Assembly: GCA_964247055.1 (NCBI GenBank)
Contig: OZ176054.1
Span: 11,036,001-11,100,000 of the forward strand
Source: Paragordius varius
Taxonomy: Eukaryota > Nematomorpha
Length of the DNA stretch: 64,000 nt
Direction: 5' to 3'
In this document: piece by piece, positions 47,165-60,500 of the stretch
Layout of the letters: each line of letters begins with the position of its first letter
Position numbering within the stretch: position 1 is the stretch's first letter
Position numbers and translations under genes: made by a program
Notes under the pieces: generated by a model
Seen by the model: the letters and a program-made list of their open reading frames with translations, nothing else
Database searches by the model: none
What the model was told of the DNA's origin: nothing

Positions 47165-50100
47165 GAAATTTTTCCATAAAAATAAAACTCGAAACTAACT
47201 AAACCATTTTATGAATTTTTTTTTTCAGTAATCAAAAACTCAAACCCTACCCCCTTTCCTCATCCATAATAGCTAAGGCAGATTCCAACAAATTTAAACT
47301 TAAGCTTTCTGTTCCATTCTTCTTGATTTCATGGGCCTCCTGGTGAACAGAATTAAGGTTATAAAGAATAATGGCATCATCTAAACTGTATAGCGTAGTA
47401 AAATCTTCAATGTTAAAAGGACTCCCATCCGGTAAAACATGGTGTAAAACTTCATTTTCTGGTTGGTCATTATTTTCATTTTCATTTTCGTTAAAATGAT
47501 TATAATGTTGGAGCTTATCATTAGTTTGAGAATTTTGTAATACTACTGTTGATGTATGTTCGGAATACGTATTTGAGGTCGTATTAGGTAAATTTTGTTG
47601 TTGAGTACTATACGGATAAGTAAAAAAAAAGGTTGAAATATTTTATACATATACCATTTACACCAATTCAAATTCACCCTAAAAATAAATTATATGATTT
47701 CGAGCTAATATAATTCATCATTTATAGCAAATATATTCTTATAGCATAGTTTATTATAATTTTTCCAATATTATTTAAATTTGAACTAAAATTTCATTTT
47801 TAAAATATATAAAAAATATAGGTAATCTTAAACTATAAAAAAACACACAATTTATTTTAGGGTGAATTTGATTGTTCGAGGGTGAATTTGAATTGTTTGA
47901 GGGTAAATTTGAATTGTAAATGGTATAAGTATAAAGGGTTTCTAAGATATGACAGAAATGTTTAAACCTAATGCATAAGCAGAAAAGTCATATTGGAATA
48001 TACTTAATCATAGAAGCGTTCTCGATTTACAATAAGAAAATTTTAAATAATTTACAGAAAATTAATTGCAAATGCTAAAAAAGAAAAAATATCACGGTTT
48101 TAAAGGATATTACATTATTTGATAATAAAAAGTGTTTGATTAATATTTTATAACTGGAGTATATTAAATTCGTCACCAAACTACAAATTCTTAAGTACAA
48201 AAAATACATAAGCAATAGAATCATAACTGTTAGTCAAATCATATAAGTTTCTAGAAAGTGTTAACAAATTAACTCGAAATATAAAATAACTATAATTTAT
48301 TTTTTAATAATAGCTCAATTTAATAATATTAACACTTCAATTCAAATTGGGGTAATACCCCAGACTAAATTTAAATTTTTATAAAACTACTGAAGGAAAC
48401 GGTCCCAATTTAAATTTATGCTTCTATCCTGACAAATATTAAATAAATATGCCAAAATATCTTGATAAAATTTTGTTTTGAAATAAAAGTTCCACCTCAA
48501 ACTACTTCGACGCCATTTTTATTTTACAAAAATTTTGCAAAATATCGTCTTCATTTAATTTTAAGAGTAAAACTAAAGCTTATTTTTTATATAAATTACA
48601 TCTAACATTGATAGAAATAGAAAAAGTGGTTTATTTTGTATTATTTTTTAATTTTACAATTTGAGACACATGTCACGTTGACGAAATTTTTACCTTTCGG
48701 TTTTAGTTCAAAATAAGTAATATCAAGTATTTTTGAATAAAATTTTTTATATATTTCGGTTTATTGTTATATTAGTGCAAAATTTTGCCATGGTTTCGAT
48801 TTCCATACTTTTTAAACTATTTGATTTTAAACAGGCCTGGGGTATCCAACTACCCCAATTTGATTCGAAGGACTAAAATGAGTGTGTTGTATCCAAGTGT
48901 TAAACACAATTGTAAGGCAAATATCATGTCCCTCATTTTCAAATATAAATATACCCCTTATTTTATAGTTAAAATAATTTTTTTTTACAAATTTACCTTG
49001 TATTATCATTAGTTATTAACGTTTCTTCGCCCATTAAATCGGCATAAATTTCATCGTCAACCTCTACGGCTGTATTCACTTCAATATTTATAGCATCGTA
49101 ATTTGAATCAACCGCCATGACATTACTTTTTGGTTGACTTAAAGTTTCTGATGATCCAATAATGATTTCTTGATCATTACTAATCTGTTTAATATCCCCG
49201 GTTTCTAATAATATTGCTGATGATGTTGTTCTGTAAAGGAATAAAATAATGTGTAAAAGAAATTTTATAAATACAAGATTTTTTTATAATGAAATTTATA
49301 AGAAAAAATTGTATTGTTTTTTCTTAAGCAACAAATTTTCTTATATTTTTCTCGGAATTTTCGATAGCAATGCAAAAAAATATAAAAATAAATGGTTGTT
49401 TTTACAGTCTTATTAGGTCTGTAAAATGCAATGAAATATTTGTTAAGGCCCATATATTTTCCTGAAATGAGGCACGTTATGTCATTTATTGAGTTGGAGA
49501 TCTCTGGTGCCAAATAATATTAATTTAAAAAATGAATTCATACATTTTTTTATATAATACTTGTTTTCATCCAGAGATGTGTCATTGGTTTCAGGCTCCT
49601 ACAAATAAAATTGGATATAAAAATTTAAGGACAATTAAGGTGGAGGTAAAGATTATTTTTATTTACAAAAAAACCATCATTCTATATTGATTTATTTTGA
49701 GAATATTGGGTTAGAAACAAGGCTGTACATTAAAAAGACACTCCTTTTTTTAACCTAATTAGGTTACACCCGAAAAATCAATTCGTTTTATTAAAAAAAC
49801 ATACTTTCACTCTTTTGACCTTCTTATATATAATTTAATTATAAATACCAATAATTATATCAAAATTTTACACAACTCTTAAACATACATTTAACTTATT
49901 AACAGTAGTTTTTTAAGGTTATTATAATGTTTTAAACTGCTCTGGTTATTAATATTTGGAAATGCAAACCTCTTTAGTTTGATTTGTAGTTCCATCACTT
50001 TTAATTACATTTACCATTTCAACTGAAATTGTTTCTCCAATCATATTGTTGCTATCATTTTCGTTTTCTACTGTTGAATCGATTTCTTGACAAGTTTGAG

Positions 50101-53100
50101 TTTGCGTTTGTTGAATATTAGCCCTATCACCATTATTTTTTGGAATATGCGGCGGTTGAGTATTTTCGTAATCATCGTAAATCTCATCGTAAGCCAGGGG
50201 ACTGGGTGCTACATGAAGATATATGTTGTGACTAACTTGAATCTATAATAGAAAATGGCAAAAATAATTATTATGAAATGGATATAAAAATTATGGTTAT
50301 AGGAACCTAAGCCGCCCTTAAAATGAGTGAGTTGAGATTTTCAAATAAGAAGTGTTTATTTATATTCTATAAACTTGTTAGATTATGGTTTCAAAAAAAT
50401 GCCTCAAACAACATTAAAAAGTTAAAAGGAATAATAATTTTAGGTATATTTGTAAAATATAGTAAATATTAACCTATATTGAAATATAACTGAATAATCG
50501 TAATTAATATTGAAAATAAATATATTTTTTTTAAAAAAGGAATACAAATTGGGGCATGTTATTATGGGTGACGGTCCTCTAAAAAGTTTTAATGTGATAG
50601 ATATCCTAAAAAATTAAAACAAAATTTTGCGAATTCGATTGAAAAAGCAATAAATTAATAATAACTAGTTTAGAATGTATCATCCTACGTAAATTGCTAA
50701 AATAATTTTGCAATATATTAGACAAAATAAAATTAATTCGTTAATTTAAAATTTCGAAAATCATCAAAAAAATAATTAAATAAGCAAACCTCTTGTGAAT
50801 CAGGATCTATAGTGAAAAATGTCAGTAACGGCATATGGTTATTAAAACTGTCATCGATAAATAGGCCTTGTGCCGATTGACCATCCTTGTATTCCAATAT
50901 AGCTCGATCAATGGGATCATGCAAAATTTTCAGCTTTATACATATATATTAAAACTTTATAGGTTTTTTTCTAGATATACCATTTACAGTTCAAATTAAA
51001 ACACCCTTGAACAAACAATTCAAATTTAACCTAAAATTAATTATTTGTTTTTTAAAGGTTAAAATTTATATTTTTTAAATAATAATAAAATTTTGTTTAA
51101 AATTAATATATTACCGTAAAAATATGAAATTATGCCATCAGGAATATTTTTTATATTAATGATGAGTTATAATAGCTCGAAAACACAAATTTTTAGGGAA
51201 AATTTGAATTGTAAATAGTATATATGGAAAATCCAAAAAATTCTACAAATGTGTTTTTAACCAAAGTAAGTATTCTATTTTTGATTTAGATAACAGACAG
51301 AAAAAAATGCGAAATTTTTGTTAAATCTAAACCAAAAACAAACGTTTTAAAGAGCGAAATTACAATATTTCAAAAAAAATTATTAAACAAATGAATTAAA
51401 ATAAAGGAAAGGCTTTCTTTCAAATAATAAGATGATAATTAAATTTATTAAAATATTTATATCATTAAAATTTATTTCACTTTTTTTGGCTTGCTATAAA
51501 ATAAATTTTTTTTCCACCTACCTTATTAACTGTTCCAAAAGCGCTAAATAGATTAAAGAGTTTTTTGCAATTTAGATGCCATATATCAATTCCATCAATA
51601 ATCACAACTTTATCACATGCCCTTCAAATAAAATATAAATTTAAGTATGATAATTGATGAAATTATATTGAAATCTAAAAAGGGAAATCATACATATTTA
51701 ATTTTGAAACAATAAAATTACCAACAAACATAATAATAATAATATCAAAATATACTTTATTTTTTGAAAAAAAACATGATTTTCTCCATAAAACTAGAGT
51801 GAATGAGCTTAGTTAAAAAACTATACCAAAAACAAAAATACAATTCACAACTCAAATCCGTCAAACAGTTCAAATCATCCTAAAAATATTTTTTTTGAAA
51901 AACAGAATACATATAAAATCACAGATTATGCCATAAAAAAATAGATAATATCATTAATGAGTTATAATAGTCCAAAAACACATAAATTATTTTAAGGATG
52001 AATTCGAAATATTTAAGGGTGGATTTTGAATGTTTAATGGTTTATTTGATATGTAAATGACAAATTTTAAATCAGTTTTCACATTTTAAATCCAAAAACA
52101 TAAAACTCTACCCAGAAACTCAAAACATATTTTGTAGCAAATCTCTCTAATGTATAAAAAATCGAGTTTTAAACAAAAAATTGGTATTTACCGATAAACT
52201 ATGGATGAAAATGCGTCAGAATTTGGAGTTTTATCTAATAGACCAACAGCCTTTGTTGTACCTCGCAAACCGGTTTCTCTACGAAGTTTTGAAAGTCGAT
52301 CGATACTAATTACGCCACCACTACTCTTACGATCACCTGTTTATTTTGTTTTATAAAAAACCAATAGGGTAAAAATTGAAATTATACATACATATAGAGA
52401 ACGTTAAAATATAAGAGCAATTTTTTAAAAATACAATCATACTCAAACCTTTATTTTTATATATATATAATTCATTTTTCAATTATATTTTTTAAAATTA
52501 ATTAATAAATGAAGGAAAAGGTCTAAAAAGTATGATTGTCTCTAAAAAATATCTGTCTTTGTATTTTTACGTTTTGCCTTTAAAATTTATATTAATCATT
52601 TTTGCACCCATGATTTACAAAATATATTTTTGCTTTGTTACTAATTCGAAACCATTATTGTATGGCATATCCCCAGAAAATGATAAAATTTCAAATTTTG
52701 AAAAAGGGTTCATTAAATTTGTACTGATATAAATAAAAATAATAACTTAAGAGTTTATGCTACGTTATGTTGCTCTAAATCGCTATAAAAATTAAAATAG
52801 TCATTTTTATTAAAGATGTCTAAAAAAGTTATATCAATATTTTAAAACTGAAAGAAAAGGTAATTTTAAAATTACCTAATAAACGAGCTACAGAACCCCC
52901 TTTGGTAATGTTGGAAGGTGGTTTCAGATGAGTTAATTGGGGTCGAGATGAAATTGCTATATATCATATATAAATATATAAATTTTAGGATTATTAACTT
53001 ACGTAAACAAATTAAACTTATTGATTGATAAAATATGAGATATTACGGATCAAAATGATTATTTCAATTATGGAAATTAATATATTTACTTAATTAGGTA

Positions 53101-56100
53101 TAGAATTATTGATCCTTTTTAATTGGAATTAATCTCCAAAAATAAAATATTAACTTTAATTGTCTAATATATCATTATTTAGACATTGAAAAAAATGTTA
53201 ATTCTAACTAAAAAAATGATAAAATTAATAAGAAAACAGCATACGTGGCAAAAGCGTTCTTGGTCCATTCCTATTTCCTCCAATCAAAGCGTTAGATGAT
53301 TCAGTTGAACTTTTATAAAAAAATATTATGATAAAAAGGATTTAATCGATATAAAATTTGCAATATCATAAAATTTTCAACACAATTACTGGTCTGACCC
53401 CTAATAAACGCAAATTATCGTAAAAATTATAAACCAAGCAAAACAAAGTCAACCGAGCAAATTGTTATAATTTCGAGGTATTACATTAGTTTATAATTAG
53501 TGATTTATATTTTGACCAATTATTTCTAAAAGCGGTTACATCAGAATTAATTCATTCACACCAAATACTAAACGGAATCATTATTGTTTATATAAAAAAA
53601 ATTCAAAACGCACTTTTTATAAGCATTAGTTCCACCTATACGGTCAAAAACAGAAGGCAATTTTTTACTGCGTCCATTTATGGTTGATGAAGAAGTAATC
53701 AAGGGTGGACGTAAGGATTGAAGTTTATTCCTGTAAGATGTATTGGCATTAGCATTCATATTATTTGGCAAAGATGAACCCTGATAAGGTGAAAGTAAAG
53801 GTCTGAGTGGTCCTCTTACATTGTTTTGGTGTCTACCGTAACTACTGTTTTGACTTGGGTGAAGAGATGGTCTATGTAATATTTAATTTTTGGATAAGAA
53901 AATAAAAATATGAAACGCGTTAGATAGGAGAAAAAATTGGTATAAATTAGGGGAATAGAAGTGTAAAAATATTTGATTGACAAGTTTTTATGTTTTGCAA
54001 AGGAGTATCAAAAAAGGGTGTGCAATCCAAGTTCATAGACCACAATATAATAAAAATATAAAACTTAAATGCTGGCCGATTATGCATTTTTATATAACAC
54101 TTTTACGATAAAATAATTTTTCAAGAAAATGAACATTAGAATGGTAAGATAATGGGTAAAATATATGTTTATAAATATACAAGCGCAAAGATGCATGATG
54201 AGGATTTAAATGCTGGTTAGACTGCATTAAAGGTGGTGGCCCCAGTACATTACTATTAATCCTATTATTTTGATGATGTGTATGATGCGTTTGCAAATAT
54301 GACTGATGCGATGCTATTAATTAAACATATAGTATAAAATGATAAGGTGTATATTCAGAATAAGTGTCAGAGAAAACGCCTTAAAAAATTGCTTGGTGAT
54401 ATAAATAAATTTTTTAGCTTTAATGTTTATGAGATACGCATATAAAAAAGTAGAGAAGAGATAACTTATACCATACTTTTCCAATAATAATATAGTATAA
54501 TATTTGCCAGTGATAAAAATATCAATATATGCCTTTGCACCCACACATAATTTATATTTAAAACATTTCGTAATACTTTCTAGTATAATTATTCCCTATG
54601 CTATACCTAAATGCGACGGTGGCGGTAAGGGTGGTGGTAAACCGCCCTGTTGTAGATGATGAGCCGACCCCAAAAAGTTTGTGGGTGGTTCATGGGGTGG
54701 TGGTTGCAATGAGGAGCCCACCATCCCTCCTAAACTGCCTTCTCTCATATGATGAGACGAAGGTGAGGGGGAGTTATTGCTTGCACAAGCAGATGCCGCA
54801 GCGGCGGCCGCAGCTGATCGTTCGATCTTTAGAGCAGCTAGGGCGGCGGCTTTAGCAGCTGCTTGAGCGGCAGTTTCGCTCCCCGTAGATGTCAAGTATT
54901 GCTCATAGTACTGTTGATAGTATGGATGTGTTTTGATAGTCTTCAAGTCGTCATCGAGTGGTGCTGTTATTACAGTAGTTTCTGGCTTTAGCGACTGTTG
55001 ATTGTCGTACCTATCAACAAAAAATGATGATCATTTTAAAATTATAACGTAATAAAATAGGGTGTAAACCGGACAGTTTTTTGGTAAAACAATTAGCTGT
55101 TGAAAAACCGTGATTTGGATCTAAAAACGGTTATATGGAAAAAATCAAGCTTTAAAAGATATGATTGTTTTTGGTTATTTAACGCTTTATCAATTAACCT
55201 TATTAATAGAAATTTCAAGATAAAAGAAATTTAAAAATTTATGATCTATGTGGTTTCACCATGTGTGCAAAAACCGTATTTGATTATATAAGATACATAA
55301 ATAATTATTTAAAAATCGAATCCAGATGGTATAACTAAGAGAGAATATAATTTTAAAAACATTATATCATCAGAATTTTATGAATCTTTTATATCTAAAA
55401 TGATTATTTAAGCACCAAAAAATGTTAAATGAATAAATTGTTACCGATTATATGGGTTTGGTGGATTATTACTAAGATTTGAGAGACTTGGGCTGGGTGT
55501 AGGAACAGGTGTTGGAGGCAAAAACGGAGGCGGTATCCCTACACCTGGGGGTAACGGAGGAGGGAATCCTGCACATAATAATAAATTTATTAGTTAAAAA
55601 TATAATGTTTAAACACCTTAATCAAATTTAATAAATTGACCAGGATTTGGTACTGAAGTCAGTTTTAAAAAGTAGTTTATTCCCAGAAATCGGCTCCGGT
55701 ACCAGAACTTTTGATATAATTTTTGCATAATTTAAGAAAAGATTACCATGAGGTAATCCATGTATTTGATGTCTTATTCCATCTGTTCCTTGCAAGGGAG
55801 GAGGCATATAACTTGGAGGTACTATAAGAATTTATTATACATACAAAGAAAACTTTTATATTAAAAAGGATAAATATTACAAATTAAATGTTCTATGTAT
55901 ATAATTTTGAGTTAAGTTAATAGTTATCACAAAAAATATTCACCAACTTGGCAAAACAGATTAGAAACTAATAAATGCCTTATACAGACAGATATTAGAA
56001 GAGTGTATAAAAATCTATAGAATACAATCTCAAACTATTCGTCTTATTAAAGCAAAACAAACTACCATTATATGGAATAGAAACAGGGGGTGGAGGAACC

Positions 56101-57231
56101 AATCCTGGATTTTCCCGATATATGTCCCATGTTTGAGTGTCATTTTTATTTACTTTTAATTCATCCGTCTAAGAAAAATAGTGTAAAGTAAAGTTTTAAA
56201 CGGCAAATTTATATAAAATTCTGTCATTTTTTAAATAAAGATAATTTATTTAGCAAACGATATATAGGGTAGTTGAACAGCGAAAGAAATACTAATCCTA
56301 ATCGTATAACGGCATATAAAAGATCAGGGATTAAAAAAATGATAAGCCTAGTAAAATGGCAATATTTTACATTTAAAATTGCAACTTTTTATGGAAAACC
56401 TAGAATACTATCTTATATACTTTGCCCTTTATCTTTTTAATATACTGTAATTTATTATAATTAATCTATGCTAAAAAAAGACTAACGAACAAATTATTTT
56501 TTAAAAAGGCATAAATACTCAAATAAAAGATTTTTACTGAAACAAAACTTAAAAATTTCCAATAATTTATAATGAAATTAATAAAATACCCGTGCATATT
56601 CAATCTTAAGTGTACAACAATCGGCATATATATCGCATCCTTCAAGATTTTGCTTAACTTTTTGAGCCGTAAAAACATCCAAAAATTGAACTAAGGCATG
56701 GAGTTCATTTTTATGAAATATGACAATTTTTATCACCTATTTTATTAATTAGATAGTCAAAAACCTGTCCGTAAGGTTCACAAATTTTCTTAATCGTATC
56801 GACTGTTATGGAATATTTAGCATTATGTATAGTAAATAAGAGTATCTTTTGCGCCGGGGGTTGTCTATCCACCCTATTAGAACTACAAATCTTAATCAAA
56901 TAAATTTACCTATTCTTTTGTATAAATTGACTGGTAGAAAAGTTAAAATAACACGGCACACCAGCAATGTTTAATGGTTTAGCAGGCTAATAAAATTATA
57001 GTAAAGCCAAAAACATACCGGACAAGTGCTGTAAATTAACCGTTTTGACGATTCTACATTATCAAATTCTATGAGGGCTTGATTATTTTGCGGTAACATT
57101 AAAACGTTTACAATTTTACCATACGGTAAAAGTAAGTTTTTGATTACACTTTCGTTGGTTCCATTAGCTAAGCCTCTGACATGGACTACCCTAGAAGCAG
57201 GCGGTCTTTTCGGATCCATATTATTATTCAT
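44452..57231 (-). CDS. HNRNPL: hnRNP L-like RNA-binding protein, four RRMs, very long linkers
   Basis: Predicted nuclear splicing regulator. 24 exons: 57019-57231, 56910-56986, 56765-56882, 56590-56736, 56066-56168, 55747-55821, 55445-55568, 54607-55010, 54181-54313, 53614-53871, 53245-53309, 52876-52956, 52192-52336, 51522-51621, 50790-50933, 49970-50242, 49561-49598, 48997-49230, 47251-47607, 46681-46799, 45934-46262, 45504-45565, 45240-45298, 44452-44615. The sum is 3822 nt with no phase conflict: 1273 aa, about twice human hnRNP L. RRM1 ~12-92 (VVHVRGLANG, QALIEFDNVE); RRM2 ~105-183 (KILLFTIHNAKYSIT, VIKIVIFHKNELHALVQF); RRM3 ~650-725 (DKVVIIDGIDIWHLN); RRM4 ~1080-1265 (TTLILICNLPVDINVN, NALVEFESLTDAVRAM), with an acidic insert inside. 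Linker 1 is Pro-rich with an Ala tract (~330-355); linker 2 is Asn/Glu-rich. Introns 1-3 are 32, 27 and 28 nt. Divergent from AMPD, 313 bp between start codons. Confidence 0.93.
47125..47162. repeat. (TA)n microsatellite, hnRNP L intron 19
   Basis: About 19 uninterrupted TA units. Confidence 0.9.
47649..47928. repeat. MITE family 1 copy, hnRNP L intron 18
   Basis: Starts TATACCATTTACACCAATTC and ends GAATTGTAAATGGTATA; about three tandem blocks in the right arm. About 40 bp from exon 19. Confidence 0.8.
48329..48903 (+). repeat. MITE family 2 copy, hnRNP L intron 18
   Basis: TTAACACTTCAATTCAAATT to TGTATCCAAGTGTTAA. Nearly colinear with 17863-18446, sharing GGAAACGGTCCCAATTTAAA and GGCCTGGGGTATCCAACTAC. 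This suggests recent activity of the family. Confidence 0.85.
50976..51225. repeat. MITE family 1 copy, hnRNP L intron 14
   Basis: Left ATATACCATTTACAGTTCAA, right AATTTGAATTGTAAATAGTA. A further very degenerate relative occupies about 51838-52062 in intron 13. Confidence 0.7.
52370..52582. repeat. Degenerate MITE family 4 copy, hnRNP L intron 12
   Basis: Left GTAAAAATTGAAATTATACA and AACGTTAAAATATAA; right TTTTTACGTTTTGCCTTT. The terminal right end has decayed. Confidence 0.55.
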
Positions 57232-57544
57232 AATGATTTTGAGTACGGTTAAAACTTATATATGGATAAAACACATGTGCTTACAACATATGTAAATTTA
57301 AATATACATTTTGTATTTTTTCTATCCCTAATGATTTTTGCTAATCATTAATATCTTTAATTTACCAAAATAAAAATTCAAGGTCGCATTTAAATTCACT
57401 ACCATATATTTTCTATACAGAAAAAGCATTTCAAAAAAAATCGATATTCCCTTTGTTATCTATTTCGTTCTCCATACACGATTATATACCTGTAAAACCT
57501 TTTATATTTTTTCAGGCTTGGATAAATAAGCAACAGTAATTACC
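57232..57544. promoter_or_regulatory. Divergent intergenic region (hnRNP L / AMPD)
   Basis: 313 bp separate the start codons of hnRNP L (-) and AMP deaminase (+). AT-rich, no coding signal. It must contain both 5' UTRs and probably a shared promoter region; no individual element assigned. Confidence 0.5.
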
Positions 57545-60500
57545 ATGTCTAAACGCTTTGATACAAATGGTGTGGACAGAGATTTATCTAACTCCCCACC
57601 TTTATTACATAAAAATTTTCGGCTTTGTAATTTAAACGATTCCTCGCTCAGTTCTTTAGCCATAGACAACACGAGCAACGATAACGATACTACAACTAAT
57701 GGAACAATACATACCAAAAATAATGTACTGTTAAATGATAAAAACAGTCACGACCTTGAACATAACACCAAAGACCATCCACATTATAATCTCATTAATA
57801 ATAATGATATTAATTTGCCATCCAAAACTGATAAAAAGGCATATGAACCACAAAAAACAGTTTTTAAACGCGGCGATAATTTTGCTAATGATGAGGCCTC
57901 TTATGATATCCCACGGTATCCAATTGAAGAGGTAGAGCAGGAAAGACGGGCTACACTTCACCTCATTCAAGACGATAATTTAATCCATCATACCAAAAAT
58001 AAAAAATCTCGAATGCCTAAAATACCCCCATTCGTATCGCCCAAAAAAGATAGGAAACATGAGGCTAGCAGCTTTTATCCAAATGAAGGTGACAACAAAG
58101 GACCGCCGGATGTTGATAAAAAGTAAGTCTGATTTTATATGTTGCTGTTTTTAATATAATTATATGTTAATTTGACAAATTATTAACTTGTATATCTGGC
58201 TTTATTTGTAAAAATATGCATTGTCTAACTTACCAGGTGTAATCACAAGTTTTTAGCGGTTTAACTAAGGAATGCTAGCGAAAATACGCAGACGATTAAT
58301 TGTTCTTCTGACATTTAACAACAAACACACAAGTTGAGTTGGCAAAAACTAGTGTTTTTTGATCATTCAATAATCATGTCGAGTTTGTGCCTGAAAATAA
58401 ACATTTGTCTGTTAGTAGAAGAAAGGGTCTTTTGCAAATTATCGTTGCTCGCCGAAAAATATGGTGAACATGCTTTATCGACTATTGCGAAACATGGTTT
58501 TTTAATTGATTTCAAATCAAATATGGGAGCTATTTTCGTCCACAGAACTGTGAAGACGCTAAAATGCAAAGATTATTGGATGATGACCCAACTGAAACTC
58601 AACAGAAATTTATAGAAGCTTTACATGTATCACAAAATCTAATCGATAGATGTTCACGAGCAATGAAAGAAACTAGGCATAATTCCACACAATTTGTATG
58701 AAAATAAAATTAAAATTGCAAACTCACTAGTAAATCATGTTTCGACTTCACAGAATGAAATCATTTTTGTATTGAATTGGGATGGGTGAGAAATCTTTTG
58801 TAATACAAGGCGAAAAAATCTTGGTTTTTATTTTGCGCCGTCCATCAAACACCAAGGCCAAATCGTTTTGGCCAGAAGACCATGCTCAATTTCTAGTGGG
58901 GCAGCGATATTTTATGAACATATGATATCCGATGAAACCGTATTTTAACAACGCTATCGACAACAAATGATTTTTAACCCTGCATTAATTTAAAACGACC
59001 GGAATTGCCAGAAGATATGGCAAAGTTAATTTTACTCCATAACAATTCTCGGTTTCACACAACAAAACCATTGAAAGACGATTTGAAATGGCTTTGATGA
59101 ATTTCAAGAACACTCCTGGCCTGGCGCCATCTGATTAATACAACTTTGCATGATGAGACACACCCGCGCAGAGCAGCACTTCAATAATTTTGAAGACGTG
59201 ACAAATGGTTCCGCAAAAGACAATTAGTTTGTGCGGCATTCATATATTATCTAAGAAATGGGCGAAATATGTAGAAGCCGATGCACAATAGTTAAAAAAA
59301 CTAGTAAACATATGACTAAATATTATAAATTTTGGTTTAATTGATTCGATCATGTTTTAAGTTCGATAACTAAAATTAATTCATATACTTTTATTAATGA
59401 TTAACTCTTTAGATCTTCCCAAGAACCACCCCATAATGCACTCCAAAATGATAAAAATAGTTTTTATTCAACTCTCGCTGGTTGGTTTAATAACGATTTA
59501 ACACCTCCTATTAATTCGGCCAGACTTGAAAGACTGCATCAGTTGCTTAATGGCAGTAATGATGAAATTGATTTTTCGGAATTGGAATCCTTGCCCAATG
59601 ATAATATTAATAATAATAATTTGTTAGATACCGAGTGTCGATATATCCATTATCAAAGAGTCAATGTTAATGGAGATGAAATTGGGGTAAATATTTTTGG
59701 TTTTTCCGGGGAATTTTGTCGCCATTTTAAAGTGTCTTTATATTTAAAATAATTGATTATTTATTACTAGTATTTGACAAAAATCAATTTTTTTCCTATT
59801 ATTAGCAGCACATTGTGAAAACGATTAAAGTAAAGCTAAATCGGAAAAGTGCAAGATGAACAGCATAAGCTAAATAGTTTATACGCGCATTTTTTTAATA
59901 ACTCATTAAGGGGGGAAGGTCCATATCACATTTAAATGGAAGAACATTTCTTAGTATGCGATATATTTCCCAGCCGAAATTTCAAATAAAAAACTGAAAG
60001 ATAAATAATTTAAAAAAAAATTGGCAACGTTTTTTTTTAAAATTATTTTATATCAAACGTATAATTTTGCAATAGTTTAAACATAAATTTTCGATAACTA
60101 TGAGTAACTAACCATTACGTCAAAAATAAAACATTAAATATGGAATATAAAACATATTTCATAAGATCCCAATCCTTGATTACGTACACTCGGCTCAAGC
60201 CATATTGGAAGCACTGAGTATACGTGAAAAATATATGCACACTTCACAACAAACGTTTCCCATGTCAGTTTCCAAGTATTTAAGCCGGGCATTTGGAAAA
60301 TCCTATTTTTATTACGCAGATTCCAATGAGAAAACACACCCACGGGCTAATAAAATGAGTCTTGAAGGTATTACAAATATGAAATTTGAACGATTGTTTA
60401 AAATTTTGAAGAAAATGTGTTTTATCAAATAATATTTCCCTTTTTTCAGAATGAAGAAAAGATTGAAATTTTAGCCATTTGCATTAGTATAGGGAGTTTT

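Noticed and set aside
54598-54855. Plus-strand ORF over the Ala/Pro-rich stretch
   Set aside because: Antisense to hnRNP L exon 8, which has consistent phase and splice sites.
58334-58615. Plus-strand ORF between AMPD exons 1 and 2
   Set aside because: Part of the decayed mariner; the transposase frame is interrupted by stops and shifts.
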